From contig CALDMO010000042.1 of the NCBI GenBank assembly GCA_937915375.1, forward strand, positions 80,570-144,569: a stretch of 64,000 bases of DNA, written 5' to 3'. This DNA comes from an uncultured Marvinbryantia sp. (GTDB taxonomy: Bacteria; Bacillota; Clostridia; Lachnospirales; Lachnospiraceae). Position numbers and translations under genes: made by a program. The notes beneath the pieces are model-generated. The model made no database searches. It had not been told where the DNA came from and was given only the letters and a program-made list of their open reading frames with translations. Positions 55,165-63,946 of the stretch are shown piece by piece. Positions within the stretch are counted from its first letter, which is position 1. Each line of letters starts with the position of its first letter.

Positions 55165-56751
55165 TTAACGGCCAAATTCAGCTAATTTAAGTTCCGGATT
55201 TCGTTCTTCCGTCATACGAATGCTCCAAGAGTTCACCCAGATCAACAGCGGCCGTCCTTTAAGATCCTGAATCTTCTTCATATCAGAGGTACCGGAGATC
55301 TTGTTCAGATCAATTTCCTCATTTTCGATCCAGCGGATATGTTCATACGGAAGATTTTCCATACGGATTTCTACATTATATTCGTTTTCCAGGCGGTATT
55401 TCAATACTTCAAACTGCAGCACACCAACAACACCGACAATGATTTCTTCCATACCGGTGTTAAATTCCTGGAAAATCTGAATCGCACCTTCCTGAGCGAT
55501 CTGCGTGATTCCTTTGACAAACTGTTTTCGCTTCATGGTATCTACCTGACGCACACGCGCGAAATGTTCCGGCGCAAAGGTCGGAATACCCTCATAAGCA
55601 AATTTTTTCCCAGGCATACAGATTGTATCACCAATAGAGTAAATGCCCGGATCAAACACACCGATGATATCGCCCGCATAGGCCTCGTCCACGATATGAC
55701 GTTCCTGCGCCATCATCTGCTGCGGCTGAGAAAGACGCTGTTTTTTATCACCCTGCACATGGTATACTTCCATTCCCGCGTCAAAGCGTCCGGAACAGAT
55801 ACGCATAAAAGCAATACGATCACGATGTGCTTTGTTCATGTTTGCCTGAATCTTAAATACAAAAGCAGAGAAATCCTCTTTCATTGGATCAATTTCACCA
55901 ATATCCGCCATTCTCGGAAGCGGACTGCTCGTCATACTCAAGAAGTGCTTCAAAAAAATCTCCACACCGAAATTGGTCAGCGCCGAACCAAAAAAGACCG
56001 GCGAAAGTTTTCCCTGATCAACCAGTTCCTGATCAAATTCTGCGCTTGCGCCATCCAAAAGCTCAATTTCTTCCATGAGCTGACTCATATTTTCTTCGCC
56101 CACAAACTCCGCCAATTCCGGAGAATCAATTGGAATCTCTCTCGATTCTCCTTCTTTGGTTCCTTTCTGCGTATCAGAGAACGTCGTCACTTTTTTGCTG
56201 CCGCGCTCATAGACACCCTTGAAATTTTTTCCGGAACCGATTGGCCAGTTGATCGGACAAGTGGCAATACCCAGTTCTTTTTCAATATCGTCAAGCAGTT
56301 CAAAAGTATCGTTCGCATCGCGGTCCATTTTATTGATAAATGTAAAAATCGGGATATGCCGCATCACACAGACCTTAAACAGTTTTCTCGTCTGCGCTTC
56401 AACACCCTTAGAAGCATCAATAACCATTACCGCAGAATCTGCCGCCATCAGTGTACGGTAAGTATCCTCGGAAAAGTCCTGATGTCCCGGTGTATCCAGA
56501 ATGTTAATACAATAACCATCATAATTAAACTGCAGTACAGATGAGGTAACGGAAATACCACGTTCTTTCTCTATCTCCATCCAGTCGGAAACAGCATGGC
56601 GCGCCGTTGCTTTCCCCTTTACGGAACCCGCCAGATTAATCGCGCCGCCATAAAGAAGAAACTTCTCCGTCAGCGTCGTTTTACCGGCATCCGGATGCGA
56701 GATAATCGCAAAGGTACGGCGTTTTTTTATTTCTTCTGTTATATTACCCAA
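55165..56751 (-). CDS. prfC: Peptide chain release factor 3
   Basis: A GTPase that removes RF1/RF2 from the ribosome after termination. The 528 residues have G1 SHPDAGKTTLTEKFL, G3 LDTPGHQDFSEDTYR and G4 FINKMDRD, then the translation-factor domains. I choose a TTG start at 56751: GGAGG lies seven bases before it and it gives the family's N-terminus (GNITEEIKKRRTFAIISH). The ATG at 56775 has no ribosome site. The length equals that of E. coli RF3 to within one residue. Confidence 0.95.
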   Translation of the reverse strand: MGNITEEIKKRRTFAIISHPDAGKTTLTEKFLLYGGAINLAGSVKGKATARHAVSDWMEIEKERGISVTSSVLQFNYDGYCINILDTPGHQDFSEDTYRTLMAADSAVMVIDASKGVEAQTRKLFKVCVMRHIPIFTFINKMDRDANDTFELLDDIEKELGIATCPINWPIGSGKNFKGVYERGSKKVTTFSDTQKGTKEGESREIPIDSPELAEFVGEENMSQLMEEIELLDGASAEFDQELVDQGKLSPVFFGSALTNFGVEIFLKHFLSMTSSPLPRMADIGEIDPMKEDFSAFVFKIQANMNKAHRDRIAFMRICSGRFDAGMEVYHVQGDKKQRLSQPQQMMAQERHIVDEAYAGDIIGVFDPGIYSIGDTICMPGKKFAYEGIPTFAPEHFARVRQVDTMKRKQFVKGITQIAQEGAIQIFQEFNTGMEEIIVGVVGVLQFEVLKYRLENEYNVEIRMENLPYEHIRWIENEEIDLNKISGTSDMKKIQDLKGRPLLIWVNSWSIRMTEERNPELKLAEFGR

Positions 56752-56855
56752 TGTTTTTCCTCCAAATTCAGACATAATCGCAGATATTGTAACAGAGCAG
56801 AAAGCCGCTGTCAACGGCTCCGGGATTTCCATTTTCAAAAAACACTGCATTTATC

Positions 56856-56887
56856 AAAAACAGGCAGCCTATCCGCTGCCTGTTTTT
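56856..56887 (-). terminator. Terminator of the spoIIIA operon
   Basis: A perfect 13-bp stem AAAAACAGGCAGC/GCTGCCTGTTTTT with a six-base loop, 13 bases beyond the spoIIIAH stop. Confidence 0.92.
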
Positions 56888-56899
56888 CTGTCCTCGCTG

Positions 56900-57514
56900 T
56901 CACTCCACTCCGCTCATCGGTGTAATCACAATATTTTCACCGGAAATTTCCGTCTTTCTCTTAACAATATCCTCAATCTGAGCACGCTGCGCATCAGTAA
57001 TCTCCGCCATATTGATCACCACGTCAGCACTGCCGTCTGTAATACTGACGACACTTCCTTCAAATCCTTTCGCATCCAGAAGAAGCTCTGCTGCCGCTTC
57101 CTTTTCCGCAATTTCCGTCAGGGATGTAATACTGTCAATCGCATTTTGTTTCTGTTCCTCTGCAATCGCTTCATTATTGATGACTTCTAAAAGGGTTTCT
57201 TTATTCTGCGCGCGAAGCTGCTCACGGGTCAACTTTGCCTCTGCAGTCATTGTCGATCCGGTCACGCTCGTCAAAACCGCTTCTCCCGGAGTATCCGTGA
57301 TCTCCTCTGCCAAATCAGCGGCTGCCAGATCCGTATTCCCCACATCTGTTGAAACATCCGCACCATTTTCCAGTAAAATCTGTTCCTCATTGACGGCACT
57401 CTGTACAACCGCCTCCTCCAGTTTTGTTCCCGAATAATTTAAGTAGCCTGCCACAGCGATCATAATCGCCAGCGCGGTGATAATGATCTGATTTTTCTTC
57501 ATGATATGTTTCAT
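56900..57514 (-). CDS. spoIIIAH: Stage III sporulation protein AH
   Basis: Mother-cell protein whose outer domain forms a ring and docks with forespore SpoIIQ, making the channel between the two cells. The 204 residues have an N-terminal membrane segment (IIITALAIMIAVAGYLNYSG), a low-complexity linker and the C-terminal YscJ/FliF-like domain (LLLDAKGFEGSVVSITDGSA). GGAGAGG precedes the first ATG. Last gene of the operon. Confidence 0.95.
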   Translation of the reverse strand: MKHIMKKNQIIITALAIMIAVAGYLNYSGTKLEEAVVQSAVNEEQILLENGADVSTDVGNTDLAAADLAEEITDTPGEAVLTSVTGSTMTAEAKLTREQLRAQNKETLLEVINNEAIAEEQKQNAIDSITSLTEIAEKEAAAELLLDAKGFEGSVVSITDGSADVVINMAEITDAQRAQIEDIVKRKTEISGENIVITPMSGVE

Positions 57515-57515
57515 T

Positions 57516-58115
57516 TTATCCTCTCCTTTCCTGCATCTTCATTACTTTGATTTTATGCGCCTCCAATCCAAATAATGCCTTTACGGCATCTGTAATATTC
57601 TTTTCCACAACCGCATTGTCTCCTCCTTCCGCCAGCACCAACACACCGGTAATATTCGGAGAAAGTTCCTGTCTCACATACGGCGTTTCCAAACCGTTCC
57701 CATCACGCACATAAACAGTTGTTTCCTCTCGTGTCTCATCACTGCTTGTACGCACGCTCCCTTCCCCTTTCTCCTGCACGCTGCTGTTCTGTGACGGCAC
57801 ATCCTTTTCGACAACCTTTTCCCCATTATCTTTGCCGGTGATCATCACACGTACCCGTCCCGCACCGGAAAGCTGTGACAAAATCCCTTCCAGACGTGCT
57901 TCCAGTTCCGCAATCGCCTGCATCCCGCTTTCTTTCTGAAAATCAGTTCTATCCATACTGATTTCTGAAACAGTCTCTTCCGGAAGTTTTTTCTCCTTTT
58001 CCCCGGTCGGAAGCGCGATCACTACTGCCAGTATTCCGGCAAGCAGCACCACCAGCCACTGATCCTTACGAAGTCCTTTTAATCTTTCCAAATAATTTAT
58101 TTTTTGCTTTTCCAC
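57516..58115 (-). CDS. spoIIIAG: Stage III sporulation protein AG
   Basis: Ring-forming channel protein. The 199 residues have one membrane segment (WLVVLLAGILAVVIALPTG) and an extracytoplasmic domain with LEGILSQLSGAGRVRVMITG and NITGVLVLAEGGDNAVVEKN. It is joined to spoIIIAH by one base. Confidence 0.95.
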   Translation of the reverse strand: MEKQKINYLERLKGLRKDQWLVVLLAGILAVVIALPTGEKEKKLPEETVSEISMDRTDFQKESGMQAIAELEARLEGILSQLSGAGRVRVMITGKDNGEKVVEKDVPSQNSSVQEKGEGSVRTSSDETREETTVYVRDGNGLETPYVRQELSPNITGVLVLAEGGDNAVVEKNITDAVKALFGLEAHKIKVMKMQERRG

Positions 58116-58119
58116 GCCG

Positions 58120-58680
58120 CTACTCCTTTATGCTGATATCAATTTGCGCTGGATGCAGTCCATAGATTGCCGCAAGTTCCGTCCGTATCTGATTAACCGC
58201 CGCCTGCTGCGCCGCAGTATCTCCCGTTTCTTCCTCAAACACATTGGCGGCGCTGCTTTTTTTTGCCAACACAATTTCCATTTTCTGCAGCGTGGAAGGT
58301 TCCATTGTCCCTTCCTCAAATAAAAATTTAATCCGCAAAACCCTTTCATTCGCTGTCTCCACAATCTCGCGCACCTGACGCCGCAGTTCATTTTCATAGG
58401 CAATCATGACTTCCCGACTCTGAAGTCCAGCCAGGTTTTCTCTTACTTCCTCCAGTCTCATAGCCTCTTCCTGCACAAACGCTCTTTGCAGTGCCCGGTC
58501 AAATACATCTTCCACAGAAAAAGTCGACAGCAGTGGACGCAATACGCTGATCACAAAAATCACACTGCCGAAAAAGCGCACATAACGGCGATAATTCCGC
58601 CCCGGGATTAGCTGACAGATCAATTCCAACAGACAAAGATAAATAATAATCTGTTTCACCCATGTATAAATTTCTTCCAT
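58120..58680 (-). CDS. spoIIIAF: Stage III sporulation protein AF
   Basis: A 186-residue membrane protein with two N-terminal hydrophobic segments (VKQIIIYLCLLELICQLIPG and FFGSVIFVISVLRPLLSTF), a coiled middle and a C-terminal domain ending YGLHPAQIDISIKE. Start 58680 follows AAGGAG; the frame to 58698 overlaps spoIIIAE. Needed for sigma-G activity through the feeding-tube channel. Confidence 0.93.
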   Translation of the reverse strand: MEEIYTWVKQIIIYLCLLELICQLIPGRNYRRYVRFFGSVIFVISVLRPLLSTFSVEDVFDRALQRAFVQEEAMRLEEVRENLAGLQSREVMIAYENELRRQVREIVETANERVLRIKFLFEEGTMEPSTLQKMEIVLAKKSSAANVFEEETGDTAAQQAAVNQIRTELAAIYGLHPAQIDISIKE

Positions 58681-58690
58681 CCCCTGCTCC

Positions 58691-59863
58691 TTATACACTG
58701 CGGATCGATGCCGTCACAAGGACCAATGTGAGCAAAAACATCACTGCCGTTACCGACACTGTTTTCAGCAAAAGCGCTGCACCCTCCCCAACAACACCGA
58801 CACACCCCGGTATCCGCCGATCTGAAACCGGCTGGATCATCGCCGCCGCAGCTTTATATAAAAATACGCTGACAGACAGCCGCACAACCGGTATCAGGCA
58901 AATCAGTACAATAGCGATCATCCCCGCAGCGCCGACAGCATTTTTCAAAAGCACCGCTGTTCCAAGCACGGTTTCCGTTACCGCATGTAAGGTGTTTCCA
59001 AGTACCGGCACGAAATTTACCGCCTTCGTCCAAATCGAGTTTTTCAGAGCGTCGATTGCCGGCAGCAAAAGAGACTGTATCGTCTGAATTCCAATCACAA
59101 AGGCAAGCATCGTTTTTAAAATCCACGCCAACGCAATTTTTATCAATTCCGCCAATTTTGTCAGATATGTCTCCCTGCTGACATAATTCAGTAGTAAAAA
59201 CAATACATAGCATCGAATTCCCGGAAGTACCACATAAATCAAAATCGTCTGTGCCGCTGTCAAAAAAATCAACGTCAATTCATAAAAGCCGATTGCTGTC
59301 ACCGATCCTGCTGCCAAGGACGATACCACAAGATAAACCGGCAGCAGCAAACGCATAAACTGCAGAATCTGTCCCAGATTTTCTTCTGTCATACGGCTTA
59401 AATTTCCGAACACTTTCATCAACATAACAAACAGCAGCAGATAAATCATATAAAACGCTATGTCTGATATCTGACTGTTTTCAAAAATTTTCACGAAAAT
59501 CGTAAAAACAGAAGCAGACGCTGCAAGCACCAGAATCTGAACAAATATATTCTTCTGACTCTGTACTTCTGCCTCAAACGCCTGCTTTATCACTTGCTTA
59601 ATATTTTCCATATTTATCGGAATCTTCCCATGCATCATTTTCCGAATACTGTCTTTTATATCAAACGATATATCCGGTGCCATTTGTTCGATGCTCTCCT
59701 GCAATTCCTCAAGATTCAATTCCTCCATATAGGTATCCATCATTTCTTCTATCTGAAGAGAAATTTCTGTTTCCCGCTCCGTATGTAAGTCTTCCTGTGC
59801 TAGCACCCGTTCGGCACAAAACAGCACGAAAACCGCCAACAGGATGCCTGTCCGCCATTTCAT
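58691..59863 (-). CDS. spoIIIAE: Stage III sporulation protein AE
   Basis: The largest membrane component of the channel complex. The 390 residues carry a signal-like N-terminus (GILLAVFVLFCAERVLAQE), a soluble helical part with KDSIRKMMHGKIPINMENIK, and about seven hydrophobic segments. Start 59863 follows GGGAGGAGG; a longer frame from 59881 overlaps spoIIIAD. Confidence 0.95.
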   Translation of the reverse strand: MKWRTGILLAVFVLFCAERVLAQEDLHTERETEISLQIEEMMDTYMEELNLEELQESIEQMAPDISFDIKDSIRKMMHGKIPINMENIKQVIKQAFEAEVQSQKNIFVQILVLAASASVFTIFVKIFENSQISDIAFYMIYLLLFVMLMKVFGNLSRMTEENLGQILQFMRLLLPVYLVVSSLAAGSVTAIGFYELTLIFLTAAQTILIYVVLPGIRCYVLFLLLNYVSRETYLTKLAELIKIALAWILKTMLAFVIGIQTIQSLLLPAIDALKNSIWTKAVNFVPVLGNTLHAVTETVLGTAVLLKNAVGAAGMIAIVLICLIPVVRLSVSVFLYKAAAAMIQPVSDRRIPGCVGVVGEGAALLLKTVSVTAVMFLLTLVLVTASIRSV

Positions 59864-59877
59864 GTATCCTCCTCCCA

Positions 59878-60267
59878 TCACCCGCCCAGTAATTCAGAAA
59901 TTGTGCTTAAAAGCGCCAGCACAACCGGTACGCTGACCGTCAAAACAGAAATCTTTCCAAAAATTTCAATTTGTCCCGCAATTGCCGAATAACCGGCGTC
60001 CTTACAGAGATTGGAAGAAAAATCCGCAACATATGAAATCCCAATGATTTTCAAAAGAATCCGCATATAAGATTCTTTTAGGGCAATCTGTTCCGTCAGA
60101 TTCGAAAAAGTCTCCGCCATACTCCCCAGTCTTGACAATGCGCTGAAAAAAATTAAAATACATGCCGTCATACTGATCAGTGCGGAAAACTGCGGCTTCG
60201 ACTCCCGGACAAACAACGCCAGCAAAATCGAGACCATTCCGAGAATGCCGATTTTTACCATATCCAT
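59878..60267 (-). CDS. spoIIIAD: Stage III sporulation protein AD
   Basis: A 129-residue membrane protein with about four hydrophobic segments. It contains IGISYVADFSSNLCKDAGYS and AIAGQIEIFGKISVLTVSVP, well-conserved SpoIIIAC/AD family blocks. GGAGG at good spacing before the ATG. Confidence 0.94.
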   Translation of the reverse strand: MDMVKIGILGMVSILLALFVRESKPQFSALISMTACILIFFSALSRLGSMAETFSNLTEQIALKESYMRILLKIIGISYVADFSSNLCKDAGYSAIAGQIEIFGKISVLTVSVPVVLALLSTISELLGG

Positions 60268-60283
60268 TCATTTTCCTCCTCTG

Positions 60284-60478
60284 TTACAACGCAAACAGGC
60301 TTTTGACAGTTTCAAACAGTTCCTCAATATAAGGAAGTATCCAAAAAAGCACCAGCAGCAGCCCTGCCAAAGAAGAAAGCGAACTCAGATCCTCTCTGCC
60401 GTTATGCTTCAGAACCTGGCTGATTACCGAAACCAGAACACCTACTGCCGCTATCTTGAAAATGATATTTACGCTCAT
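60284..60478 (-). CDS. spoIIIAC: Stage III sporulation protein AC
   Basis: A 64-residue protein with two membrane segments (IIFKIAAVGVLVSVISQVL and LAGLLLVLFWILPYIEELF), the standard size. It lies between spoIIIAB and spoIIIAD in the fixed operon order. Confidence 0.94.
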   Translation of the reverse strand: MSVNIIFKIAAVGVLVSVISQVLKHNGREDLSSLSSLAGLLLVLFWILPYIEELFETVKSLFAL

Positions 60479-60492
60479 CTACCGTTTCCTTT

Positions 60493-61011
60493 CTATAACA
60501 GCAGCAGTACAAAAAAAATTCCTGCCGCCGCGCCGAGCTGGCGGTATATTTTGTCCTTCTGACGGTAATCCTCCTGTGCTTCCTCTCTCTCTTTTGCAAG
60601 TTCCTGCGCATACAGTTCCAGAATCCGCAGCTGCATCCTGCAGTCGAGATATCCCAAACGCCCGCACATCTGACAAAACCGGTAAATATCATCCTTTTTC
60701 AGCGCACAGCCCTGCAATTCCTTTTTCGCACAGTCTTCCAGTATCACGGTCAATGTTCGTCCATCATTTCGTCCCATCTGTTTTCCTATTTGCCAAAAGA
60801 ACTCCTGAAAAATTTTTTCCGTGCGCGCCGCTGCTTCTCCGAATGCTTCCTGCAGCGGCGTACCGGCATACTCAATCTCTCCCTTTAAAATCTGTACAAT
60901 ACGCTCCAGTTCTCCAAGCGCTTTTGCACGCTCCCGCAGCTCCGCCCCCATACAAAATCCAATAGCCGTACAGGATAAAAAGACGGCTCCCAGCCCGACT
61001 GTTTTCAGCAT
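60493..61011 (-). CDS. spoIIIAB: Stage III sporulation protein AB
   Basis: A 172-residue membrane-anchored helical protein. It has an N-terminal segment (TVGLGAVFLSCTAIGFCMGA), a long helical body with RAKALGELERIVQILKGEIE, and a C-terminal membrane segment. It resembles GspF of secretion systems and is thought to anchor the SpoIIIAA ATPase. Start overlaps the spoIIIAA stop by seven bases. Confidence 0.94.
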   Translation of the reverse strand: MLKTVGLGAVFLSCTAIGFCMGAELRERAKALGELERIVQILKGEIEYAGTPLQEAFGEAAARTEKIFQEFFWQIGKQMGRNDGRTLTVILEDCAKKELQGCALKKDDIYRFCQMCGRLGYLDCRMQLRILELYAQELAKEREEAQEDYRQKDKIYRQLGAAAGIFFVLLLL

Positions 61012-61964
61012 GATTGTCCGCCTCTCCGGTACAGATCCGTGCCCCTTTCATCAAATATCGCTCTGATCTGTCCGATGTGACTGCTGTCCTGTAAAAGGAG
61101 ATAACGCTGAAATACTCTTTCCCGTACCAATTTTTGCAGCAGCGGCTTTTTCTCTATATCCTCCATCGTAGAGCCATGTACCGTCGCGATCAGCCGACAG
61201 CCGCAATGAATCACCGTTTCAATCGCCTGAATATCCCTGGAATCTCCGATTTCATCAACTGCGATCACGCGCGGCGCCATCGAACGCACCAGCATCATCA
61301 TTCCCTCCGCCTTCGGACAGCAGTCCAAAACATCCGTACGAATACCGAGATCATTTTGCCGGCAGCCGAGATACGAACCGCCAATCTCCGACCGCTCATC
61401 CACTACCCCGACTGTACATCCGTGAAAATAGCCCGTTCCATTAGAAATCTGCCGGATCAGGTCACGCAGCAATGTTGTTTTTCCGCAGCCCGGCGGAGAA
61501 ATAATCAAGGTATGGCACGGTTCGTTTTCCTGCAGCAAATAAGGAAGCGCCTCATCTGCACAGCCCTTTATCTGATGGGACAGCCGTACATTCAGGCAGG
61601 AAATATGTTTGATATGCTTCACTTTTCCATCTTCCAGAATGATTTTCCCTGCCAGACCAACCCGGTGTCCCCCCGGAAGTGTTAAAAATCCCTGCCGTAT
61701 TTCATCTTCAAACGCATACATGGAGCGGTTTGCCATATATTCCATTGTCTCCTGCAGTTCCCTTTTTGTCACACTTCGGACATTTTGCATTGTCGCTGTA
61801 AGTTCTCCGTTTTCACTGACAAAATATTCCCGTCCGCCATGTTTGACTAAAAGAGGCAGCCCCGCCCGCAAACGGATTTCCTGCAAATTCTGTAAATCCA
61901 GTCTTTCCAATATCGGACGCAGTCCGACAGAAAATATATGTAAAAAAGATTCCTCTGCTTTCAT
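61005..61964 (-). CDS. spoIIIAA: Stage III sporulation protein AA (ATPase)
   Basis: Secretion-type ATPase of the SpoIIIA-SpoIIQ channel. The 319 residues have Walker A in IISPPGCGKTTLLRDLI, Walker B as VIAVDEIGDSRDIQAI, and an N-terminal ring-forming domain (RPILERLDLQNLQEIRLRAG). Start 61964 follows AAGGAGG; the longer frame to 62060 would run through the promoter and the previous gene's terminator. First gene of the eight-gene operon. Confidence 0.96.
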   Translation of the reverse strand: MKAEESFLHIFSVGLRPILERLDLQNLQEIRLRAGLPLLVKHGGREYFVSENGELTATMQNVRSVTKRELQETMEYMANRSMYAFEDEIRQGFLTLPGGHRVGLAGKIILEDGKVKHIKHISCLNVRLSHQIKGCADEALPYLLQENEPCHTLIISPPGCGKTTLLRDLIRQISNGTGYFHGCTVGVVDERSEIGGSYLGCRQNDLGIRTDVLDCCPKAEGMMMLVRSMAPRVIAVDEIGDSRDIQAIETVIHCGCRLIATVHGSTMEDIEKKPLLQKLVRERVFQRYLLLQDSSHIGQIRAIFDERGTDLYRRGGQSC

Positions 61965-61982
61965 GACGTCCTCCTTTACTGT

Positions 61983-62010
61983 AATATATGAGGACGTCCG
62001 AAAAATATGC
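61983..62010 (-). promoter_or_regulatory. Sigma-E-like promoter of the spoIIIA operon
   Basis: GCATATTT (62010-62003), 12 bases, CATATATT (61990-61983) on the minus strand. Compare the sigma-E consensus (ATATT-type -35, CATACA-T -10). It is 18 bases from the spoIIIAA start, as expected for mother-cell control. Confidence 0.6.
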
Positions 62011-62019
62011 CTGTCAATC

Positions 62020-62070
62020 AAAAAAGCTGTTGTACTCTGGGAAAAACTCCCCTCATACAACAGCTTTTTA
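62020..62070 (-). terminator. Terminator of the GntR/ABC operon
   Basis: A perfect 14-bp stem (62021-62034 with 62056-62069), loop of 21, and T6 on the minus strand. It separates the ABC operon from the spoIIIA promoter. Confidence 0.88.
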
Positions 62071-62075
62071 TAAAA

Positions 62076-62798
62076 TCACTCTGTCGTTTCCTCCAGATAC
62101 GCGGCAAGATACAGGCAGATAAATGACAGAATCGCCGCTGCGGCCAGCCAAACAAGATCCATCTGCCAGCTTCCTTCCCAAAAACGCAGATTGCGGTTTA
62201 GATTTTCAGACAAAAGATTTGTCAAAAGCAACGCCAGCAGGTAGGAAGAAATATTACGCCGAATCCCGCTTCTACGATAAAACCACAGAAAGATTACCAG
62301 ATACAGCATCGGCAGCACCGCACCGAATACCACTATCATCTGTATAAAAGAACCTTCCATCGCGAGTTGAAAATATGCGTGATTCACTCCAGCAAATTTT
62401 TTCATTGCCTCCGTCGCAAGGATTCCGCCACCCGTCAAAACTGCAGTCCAGCTCAGTGTTATCAGAAGTCTTGCCAGAATCCTAGTCTTTGTACAGATGT
62501 CTCCCATCCGCTCACGGTTATAAACCGGTTTTCCATATGGCTCCGCCATCCAGACAGCCGGCGCCGCCATCAGATAAAGCATAATAAACACCGCAAACGC
62601 CCAGCTGAGCGCGGCCGGAAAAAGGCGCATCCTCTGATCGATCCACTGGCAGATCGGCTGTGGCAAGATCCATACCAACAAAAGCAGACCTACGAAAACA
62701 GCCAGTGGATACCGGCAAGCATAAAAACGCTTTTTTGCCTCCCAGCAACAAGCACATCTCAATTTTAAAAAAGAAAAATGCCTCCTTCTATCTTTCAT
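62076..62798 (-). CDS. Membrane protein, probable ABC transporter permease
   Basis: A 240-residue protein with about six hydrophobic segments (such as YPLAVFVGLLLLVWILPQPI, LLITLSWTAVLTGGGILATE, MIVVFGAVLPMLYLVIFLWF). It has no motif I can name. Its start overlaps the stop of the ATPase gene by 11 bases and follows GGAGGTG, so the two are co-translated. By analogy with ytr-type operons it is the membrane partner of the ATPase. Substrate unknown. Confidence 0.75.
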   Translation of the reverse strand: MKDRRRHFSFLKLRCACCWEAKKRFYACRYPLAVFVGLLLLVWILPQPICQWIDQRMRLFPAALSWAFAVFIMLYLMAAPAVWMAEPYGKPVYNRERMGDICTKTRILARLLITLSWTAVLTGGGILATEAMKKFAGVNHAYFQLAMEGSFIQMIVVFGAVLPMLYLVIFLWFYRRSGIRRNISSYLLALLLTNLLSENLNRNLRFWEGSWQMDLVWLAAAAILSFICLYLAAYLEETTE

Positions 62799-63483
62799 GC
62801 TTCATCACCTCCAGATAATACTGCTCCACCGATTTGCCGTATTTTTCACGGATTTCATCTGTCTTCAGTAACTGTACGCCAGATTTCATCACAAATATCA
62901 CTTCGTCAAACAGCTGTTCCATCTCACGCAGCAGATGCGTCGTCATCACGATCGTCGCATTCTCCGGAAGATTCTGCAGAAGGAAACGCCGTATATCTTT
63001 TTTAAAATAAGGATCGAGGCCGCTGAACGGTTCGTCCATCAAATAAATTTCTGCCGTCTGACTGACCGCCAGGATCAAAAACAGCCGTTCCTGCAGACCT
63101 CTGGAAAGAACAGATATCTTCATCTGCCGTGCAATACCATTCTCTTCCAACAGCTGTTCTGCTCTGGCAATATCAAAATTATCATAATAATCTCGATAGA
63201 AGAACAGCGCGTCTTTTACCTTCATCCAATTATAAAATTCTTCCTTCACATTTACATAGGAAATGCGATCTGCATATCTGCGGATCACCCCCACATCCGT
63301 CCGCAGCAGTCCGGCCATCAATGCAAGCAGCGTTGTCTTTCCTTGGCCATTATCGCCTGCTACCCCGATGATTCTCCCTGCTTTCACCGCAAAACTGACA
63401 TCATGCAGGACATGTTTTTCTCCGCGTATTTTCCCGACATGTTCCAGTTCCATCAGAACCGTTTCTTTGCTATCTTGTTTCAT
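62788..63483 (-). CDS. ABC transporter ATP-binding protein
   Basis: A 231-residue ATPase. Walker A is GVAGDNGQGKTTLLALMAGL, the signature-like stretch is ISVLSRGLQERLFLILAVSQ (degenerate LSGGQ), Walker B is EIYLMDEPFSGLDPYF, and the switch histidine is in VMTTHLLREMEQL. Start 63483 follows GGAGG at eight bases; it overlaps the regulator's stop by 14 bases. The degenerate signature is common in YtrB/BcrA-type exporters. Confidence 0.9.
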   Translation of the reverse strand: MKQDSKETVLMELEHVGKIRGEKHVLHDVSFAVKAGRIIGVAGDNGQGKTTLLALMAGLLRTDVGVIRRYADRISYVNVKEEFYNWMKVKDALFFYRDYYDNFDIARAEQLLEENGIARQMKISVLSRGLQERLFLILAVSQTAEIYLMDEPFSGLDPYFKKDIRRFLLQNLPENATIVMTTHLLREMEQLFDEVIFVMKSGVQLLKTDEIREKYGKSVEQYYLEVMKHER

Positions 63484-63844
63484 CCACATCTCCTCCTTCC
63501 TGCAATGCGTCCTCTACCAGCACCTGTATCTCTGTATCTGACAGTCCGCAGCCACGCATTTTTCGGATAAAATCCTCCGTTTGTGCCTGAGCCATTTTCT
63601 TCTGCAGACTATCCGCACTCTCCTCGCGTACAAAATTTCCAACTCCTTTTTTTGAACATATCACCTGCTCCTGCTCCAAATACTGCATCGTCCGCTGTAT
63701 TGTCAAAGCAGAGACTTCAAAGAAAACCGAATATTCCCGCACTGAGGGCAGCTTCTGACCGGACTGCAGCTGACCGCTGGCAATCTGCTGTTTGATAATC
63801 GTGGCAATCTGGATATAAATCGGCTGTTCATTATGAAATTCCAA
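63470..63844 (-). CDS. GntR-family regulator, YtrA subfamily
   Basis: A 124-residue repressor-type protein with an N-terminal winged helix (QPIYIQIATIIKQQIASGQL, LPSVREYSVFFEVSALTIQR) and a short C-terminal helical tail, the length typical of YtrA regulators that control the ABC genes after them. I place the start at TTG 63844, preceded by GAAGGGGAG, because it begins the family's N-terminus (EFHNEQPIY) and no ATG is available. The longer frame to 63961 covers the promoter. Confidence 0.9.
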   Translation of the reverse strand: MEFHNEQPIYIQIATIIKQQIASGQLQSGQKLPSVREYSVFFEVSALTIQRTMQYLEQEQVICSKKGVGNFVREESADSLQKKMAQAQTEDFIRKMRGCGLSDTEIQVLVEDALQEGGDVDETR

Positions 63845-63890
63845 GCGCTCCCCTTCCTTCTCTTTGATTTGTGTTTTACTGTTTAACTTA

Positions 63891-63919
63891 TGTATAGCAC
63901 CACTATTCAAAAATGTCAA
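63891..63919 (-). promoter_or_regulatory. Sigma-A promoter of the GntR/ABC operon
   Basis: TTGACA (63919-63914), 17-base spacer, TATACA (63896-63891) on the minus strand. An IS end lies 27 bases upstream of the -35. Confidence 0.82.
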
Positions 63920-63946
63920 ATAAAAAACACCTAACGGAATACTCCG

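Noticed and set aside
55339..56544. A 401-codon plus-strand open frame opposite prfC
   Set aside because: Mirror of prfC codons; Ile/Phe/Arg/His-rich with no recognisable motif or ribosome site.
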